64,000 bases of DNA, taken from contig CANLOV010000001.1 of NCBI GenBank assembly GCA_947492955.1, forward strand, positions 62,001-126,000, in the 5' to 3' direction. Below the pieces are notes generated by a model. The model did no database searches. It saw nothing but the letters and a program-made list of their open reading frames with translations, and had not been told where the DNA came from. Each line of letters begins with the position of its first letter. Positions within the stretch are counted from its first letter, which is position 1. Shown here in pieces: positions 61,166 to 64,000 of the stretch. The position numbers were made by a program, and so were the translations under genes. The stretch comes from an uncultured Cellulophaga sp. (GTDB taxonomy: Bacteria; Bacteroidota; Bacteroidia; Flavobacteriales; Flavobacteriaceae).

Positions 61166-63097
61166 CTATTCACAGGTATTATCAATTAAACTAACATTAG
61201 TTTCAATGTTACTAGTATTATCTATGCATGTATAATTATTGGCTATTGGTGTTTTAATTTTGTTTTTTTCTAATAATATAGCACTATTGTTACCTATTAG
61301 GGCTATGCCATCATTATTTTCTGGATTTATAGTATTAGATGTAATATTTATATTTGATGAGCTGTTAATACTAATACCACTATTAATGGTATTTAATGTT
61401 AAATCTACTCCGTTAGCATAGAATAAAGAGATAGATTTTTGAGTCACAAAGTTATTTTCTTTAATTAGTACTTTATACTCTTTTTTTTCTTCGTTTACTT
61501 TAGAAAGCTTTAAATGAAAACCACCTGCTTCTACAGTATTATTGTAAAAGTTTACTTTGTCTATAGTTGTTAAATTGGAAAGCAACCCTATGTTATTAAC
61601 ACTAATAGTGTTTTCATAAATATTAATTTCTCTAGAATTTGTTAATTGTATACCTACTTCAGTATTTTTTATATCATTATTATAAATATCTACTTTTTTA
61701 GTATCTACTGCTATTGCTGTACCATAACCTTCTATTTCATTGTCATAGATTTCGTTTTCAAAACTAAAGTCACTTGATCCTCCTGCAGCAAAAATGGCAA
61801 ATTTGGCATCGTTAGTACTAGGGGCAATTAGTTTGTTTTTTCTTATTTTAATTTGGTTAGAATATGTGTAGGCTATTCTGGTTTCTATAGTGTTATTTTC
61901 CACTATAACGTTTTTAGAAGATGCGATGGTTAAAAAACCTATGCGACTATTTTTTTCGGTATTATCTTGGATTTTTACATTAAAAACTTTCTGATACTCT
62001 ATTAACTCTCCATTATTATCCCTTATTCTATAGGGTTCTAGGTTTATAGCGTAGCCAACTTCTCCTCCGTCAATATTAGTAGATGGTTGTCCTATGTTTT
62101 CAAATGAGTTTCCTTTAATAGTAACTTCTCTACCATCTGTTAATGAGATAGCCATTCTTCTATTATTTTTAAATGTACAATTGAGTATTTCTATACCTGT
62201 TGATGGATTATAATCAGCATTGAAAGGGAATCCTAAAGAGTATATAGTTATTGCTCCTGCCGATCCATTTTCTAGGTGTACATTTTGAAACTTAATATTT
62301 TTACCAGAATGAATACCAAATAGAAGCGCACCAGTACCTCCAGGGTTATCGGTGTTAAAGCCTCTTGTTTGTAAATCTCCTACTAAATTACCACCAGAAA
62401 TAGTTACATTTTCTACATTTTTAACAGCTAAAATAAAACCATTACTTTTTTCTGGAGCAGAGGTATACATTCGTAAGAATGTTTCGTTGGTCATTTTTAA
62501 ATGAAAATTAGAAGGTAAATTTACTGCTTCATCACTAGCTCTATAATTTTGGTCACTGGTAGTACTAGTAACTGTTGTAACTTCAAAAAAAGCATTGAAC
62601 TTATTAATTTCAAAAGTAGTTGCTCCAAGTGTTTTAATTTGAAACATTAATTTTTCAAATTCAGTAGTATTTTTAAGAGCTGTATCAAAATTAGTTTCGC
62701 CCTCAACAATATTTTCCCATCTAGTAGGTATAAATTTAAAGGTGTTGTTTATTAATTGTGTATTACCTTCAATTTTTAATGACGAATTTAGGAGTCTCCC
62801 ATCAATTTTACCACCATCAGCAAAATTTAGCGTTCCGTTTATAATATCTCCTTGGTCGTAATCTAATGTTACATTTTTTGGAAGATTAATTGTTTTGTTT
62901 TCTAAATCTAATAGGCAATTTAAGGTAATTGTTTCTCCTTCTTTTACCTTAGATAAGTTAAAACCACAAGGGGTTTCTATGGTGTTTTCTGGTTGTTCTT
63001 GTTCAGAAACTTTATCAATAATAAACCCTTCTATGTTTTCACTACTACAAGAAATACAACTAATAGTAAGTAATAAAAAGTAGGTGAGTTTTTTCAT
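61166..63097 (-). CDS. Parallel beta-helix lipoprotein
   Basis: 643 residues from ATG 63097 ('MKKLTYFLLLTISCISCSSE'); the upstream ATG at 63130 would add 11 polar residues before the signal and is not preferred. Lipobox 'TISCISC'. From about residue 60 it is a right-handed beta-helix with many N-rich turns ('NVTISGGNLVGDLQTRGFNT', 'GIEILNCTFKNNRRMAISLT', 'NNTIETRIAYTYSNQIKIRK'). It is similar to pectate-lyase/carbohydrate-binding beta-helix proteins; no catalytic residues can be assigned. Likely surface-exposed. Confidence 0.78.
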   Translation of the reverse strand: MKKLTYFLLLTISCISCSSENIEGFIIDKVSEQEQPENTIETPCGFNLSKVKEGETITLNCLLDLENKTINLPKNVTLDYDQGDIINGTLNFADGGKIDGRLLNSSLKIEGNTQLINNTFKFIPTRWENIVEGETNFDTALKNTTEFEKLMFQIKTLGATTFEINKFNAFFEVTTVTSTTSDQNYRASDEAVNLPSNFHLKMTNETFLRMYTSAPEKSNGFILAVKNVENVTISGGNLVGDLQTRGFNTDNPGGTGALLFGIHSGKNIKFQNVHLENGSAGAITIYSLGFPFNADYNPSTGIEILNCTFKNNRRMAISLTDGREVTIKGNSFENIGQPSTNIDGGEVGYAINLEPYRIRDNNGELIEYQKVFNVKIQDNTEKNSRIGFLTIASSKNVIVENNTIETRIAYTYSNQIKIRKNKLIAPSTNDAKFAIFAAGGSSDFSFENEIYDNEIEGYGTAIAVDTKKVDIYNNDIKNTEVGIQLTNSREINIYENTISVNNIGLLSNLTTIDKVNFYNNTVEAGGFHLKLSKVNEEKKEYKVLIKENNFVTQKSISLFYANGVDLTLNTINSGISINSSSNINITSNTINPENNDGIALIGNNSAILLEKNKIKTPIANNYTCIDNTSNIETNVSLIDNTCE

Positions 63098-63199
63098 TTG
63101 GGTTTTTGTTGATTTTGTGCTTTTAGCCATTATTAATGTCAGCTAGAAATATAAATAACTAGTTGACATTAAAAAGCATAGTAGGTATTAGGAGTTGGT

Positions 63200-64000
63200 T
63201 TATGCTACCATAATAGATTTACTCATTTTCTGATTCTGAACTTCTATTCGGTATATATATTTTCCGGTTGCCAAATATTTAGACATACGTTCTCTTATAT
63301 TAATTTCTACAGGTCCTTCTGTTGTTATTGCATTGTATACAGTACCTATATTTTGCCCTAAAATATTATATAATTGAATATCTACATGCGCAGTAAATGG
63401 CATGTCTATGTAAATATGAGGAGTACTACTTGTAGGGTAATAAGGTTTATGTTCTATATTTCTTGCTAATGCTGGTGTAGGTTCTGTTGGCTCTACTGGT
63501 GTAGGCGGGGTTGGTTCTCCATCGTTAATTACAATATCTGGGAAAACAGTTTCACTATGGCATTGAAACCCTAAATTTATAGGAGTATAATTATAACCAG
63601 GAATATTGTTAGGGTTTAAATGTTGGTTTACAGTATTTGGGTCAACACAAAGCCATTCTGCCAAAACAGTACCATATAAATCTCTAAAATCTGTAGTATA
63701 TTCTAAATTACCTCTACCATCTGGATTATCTAGTGTAGGATGCTCTCCAACAAAGGCACTGCCGTTTAGTGCAGAGCCAAAAAATAAAGTTGGTGCAGCT
63801 TTACCATGGTCGGTACCATTAGACCCATTTTCGTAGATTCTTCTTCCAAATTCGGAAAAAGTCATACTTAAAACTTTATCATCTTGTTCTGTAAAAGCTA
63901 AATCTTCGTAAAAATTATTTATAGCTACAGATAAATTGGTCATTAAACGCTCGTGCGCTAAGGGTTGGTTTCCATGGGTATCAAAACCACCCATAGATAT
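63200..64000 (-). CDS. DUF1501-family protein with T9SS sorting domain (5' partial)
   Basis: The frame is open to the window end; only the C-terminal ~266 residues are visible and the Met at 63994 is internal. DUF1501 pattern: 'MGGFDTHGNQPLAHERLM', 'LSMTFSEFGRRIYENGSNGT', 'DHGKAAPTLFFG'. A Pro-rich linker ('PTPPTPVEPTEPTP') is followed by a T9SS type A sorting domain ending 'NQKMSKSIMVA'. DUF1501 proteins belong to the alkaline-phosphatase/sulfatase-like fold. Confidence 0.82.
   Translation of the reverse strand: MSMGGFDTHGNQPLAHERLMTNLSVAINNFYEDLAFTEQDDKVLSMTFSEFGRRIYENGSNGTDHGKAAPTLFFGSALNGSAFVGEHPTLDNPDGRGNLEYTTDFRDLYGTVLAEWLCVDPNTVNQHLNPNNIPGYNYTPINLGFQCHSETVFPDIVINDGEPTPPTPVEPTEPTPALARNIEHKPYYPTSSTPHIYIDMPFTAHVDIQLYNILGQNIGTVYNAITTEGPVEINIRERMSKYLATGKYIYRIEVQNQKMSKSIMVA

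Overview
The window is AT-rich DNA from a member of the Bacteroidota, most likely a marine, agar-degrading Flavobacteriaceae. The support is: two large secreted enzymes with C-terminal type IX secretion (Por/T9SS) sorting domains, many lipoproteins with a Bacteroidota-style 'SC' lipobox, a GH16 agarase-type enzyme, a GH117-type enzyme, two DUF1080 proteins and a DUF1501 protein. No rRNA, tRNA or CRISPR array was seen.

Layout. 1-13.2 kb: a polysaccharide-degradation region (5'-truncated beta-helix protein, GH16 agarase, DUF1080 lipoprotein, secreted VOC protein, GH117-type enzyme), interrupted by a MarR-controlled operon of small hydrolase and NTF2-like genes, and followed by a Hint-domain protein next to a DUF2185 (immunity-like) protein. 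13.3-22.5 kb: mostly minus-strand genes (FAD monooxygenase, secreted esterase, YwqK-like repeat protein, and an ECF sigma factor cluster with SGNH hydrolase, SRPBCC and thioredoxin-fold proteins). 22.6-52.2 kb: an unusual array of about 25 genes and gene groups, all but one on the minus strand, separated by related junction elements built from large inverted repeats. 52.4-64 kb: core chromosome (ssb, DUF1080, PAP2 phosphatase, tex, OmpA-like protein, lipocalin, metG), then a beta-helix lipoprotein and a 3'-end fragment of a DUF1501/T9SS protein that runs off the window.

The main discovery candidate is the 22.6-52.2 kb array. Most units are a single promoter-poor gene bounded by a 9-base core. 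The core is GTT plus six variable bases on the 5' side, and its exact reverse complement, ending in AAC, on the 3' side. The six variable bases differ from unit to unit but match within a unit: seven units match 9/9 and three more match 8/9. Between AAC and the next GTT lies a junction element that ranges from 17 bp to about 400 bp and usually holds nested hairpins. Cassette-specific complementary ends joined by a foldable site are the logic of integron gene cassettes and attC sites. However, the cores do not fit the classical GTTRRRY consensus and no tyrosine recombinase lies in the window. I read it as an integrase-less, integron-like cassette array, or a distinct cassette system with the same geometry. 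Cargo includes a SUKH protein, a DnaJ-type zinc-finger protein, a GNAT acetyltransferase, a YdeI/OmdA protein, a stand-alone lipoyl domain, a racemase-fold protein, three Crp/Fnr-type regulators and many lipoproteins. A folate-independent methionine synthase operon (MesD/MesX-like, with TauE and a divergent Lrp regulator) sits inside the array. Several members are decayed (frameshifts or in-frame stops), as expected for accessory DNA.
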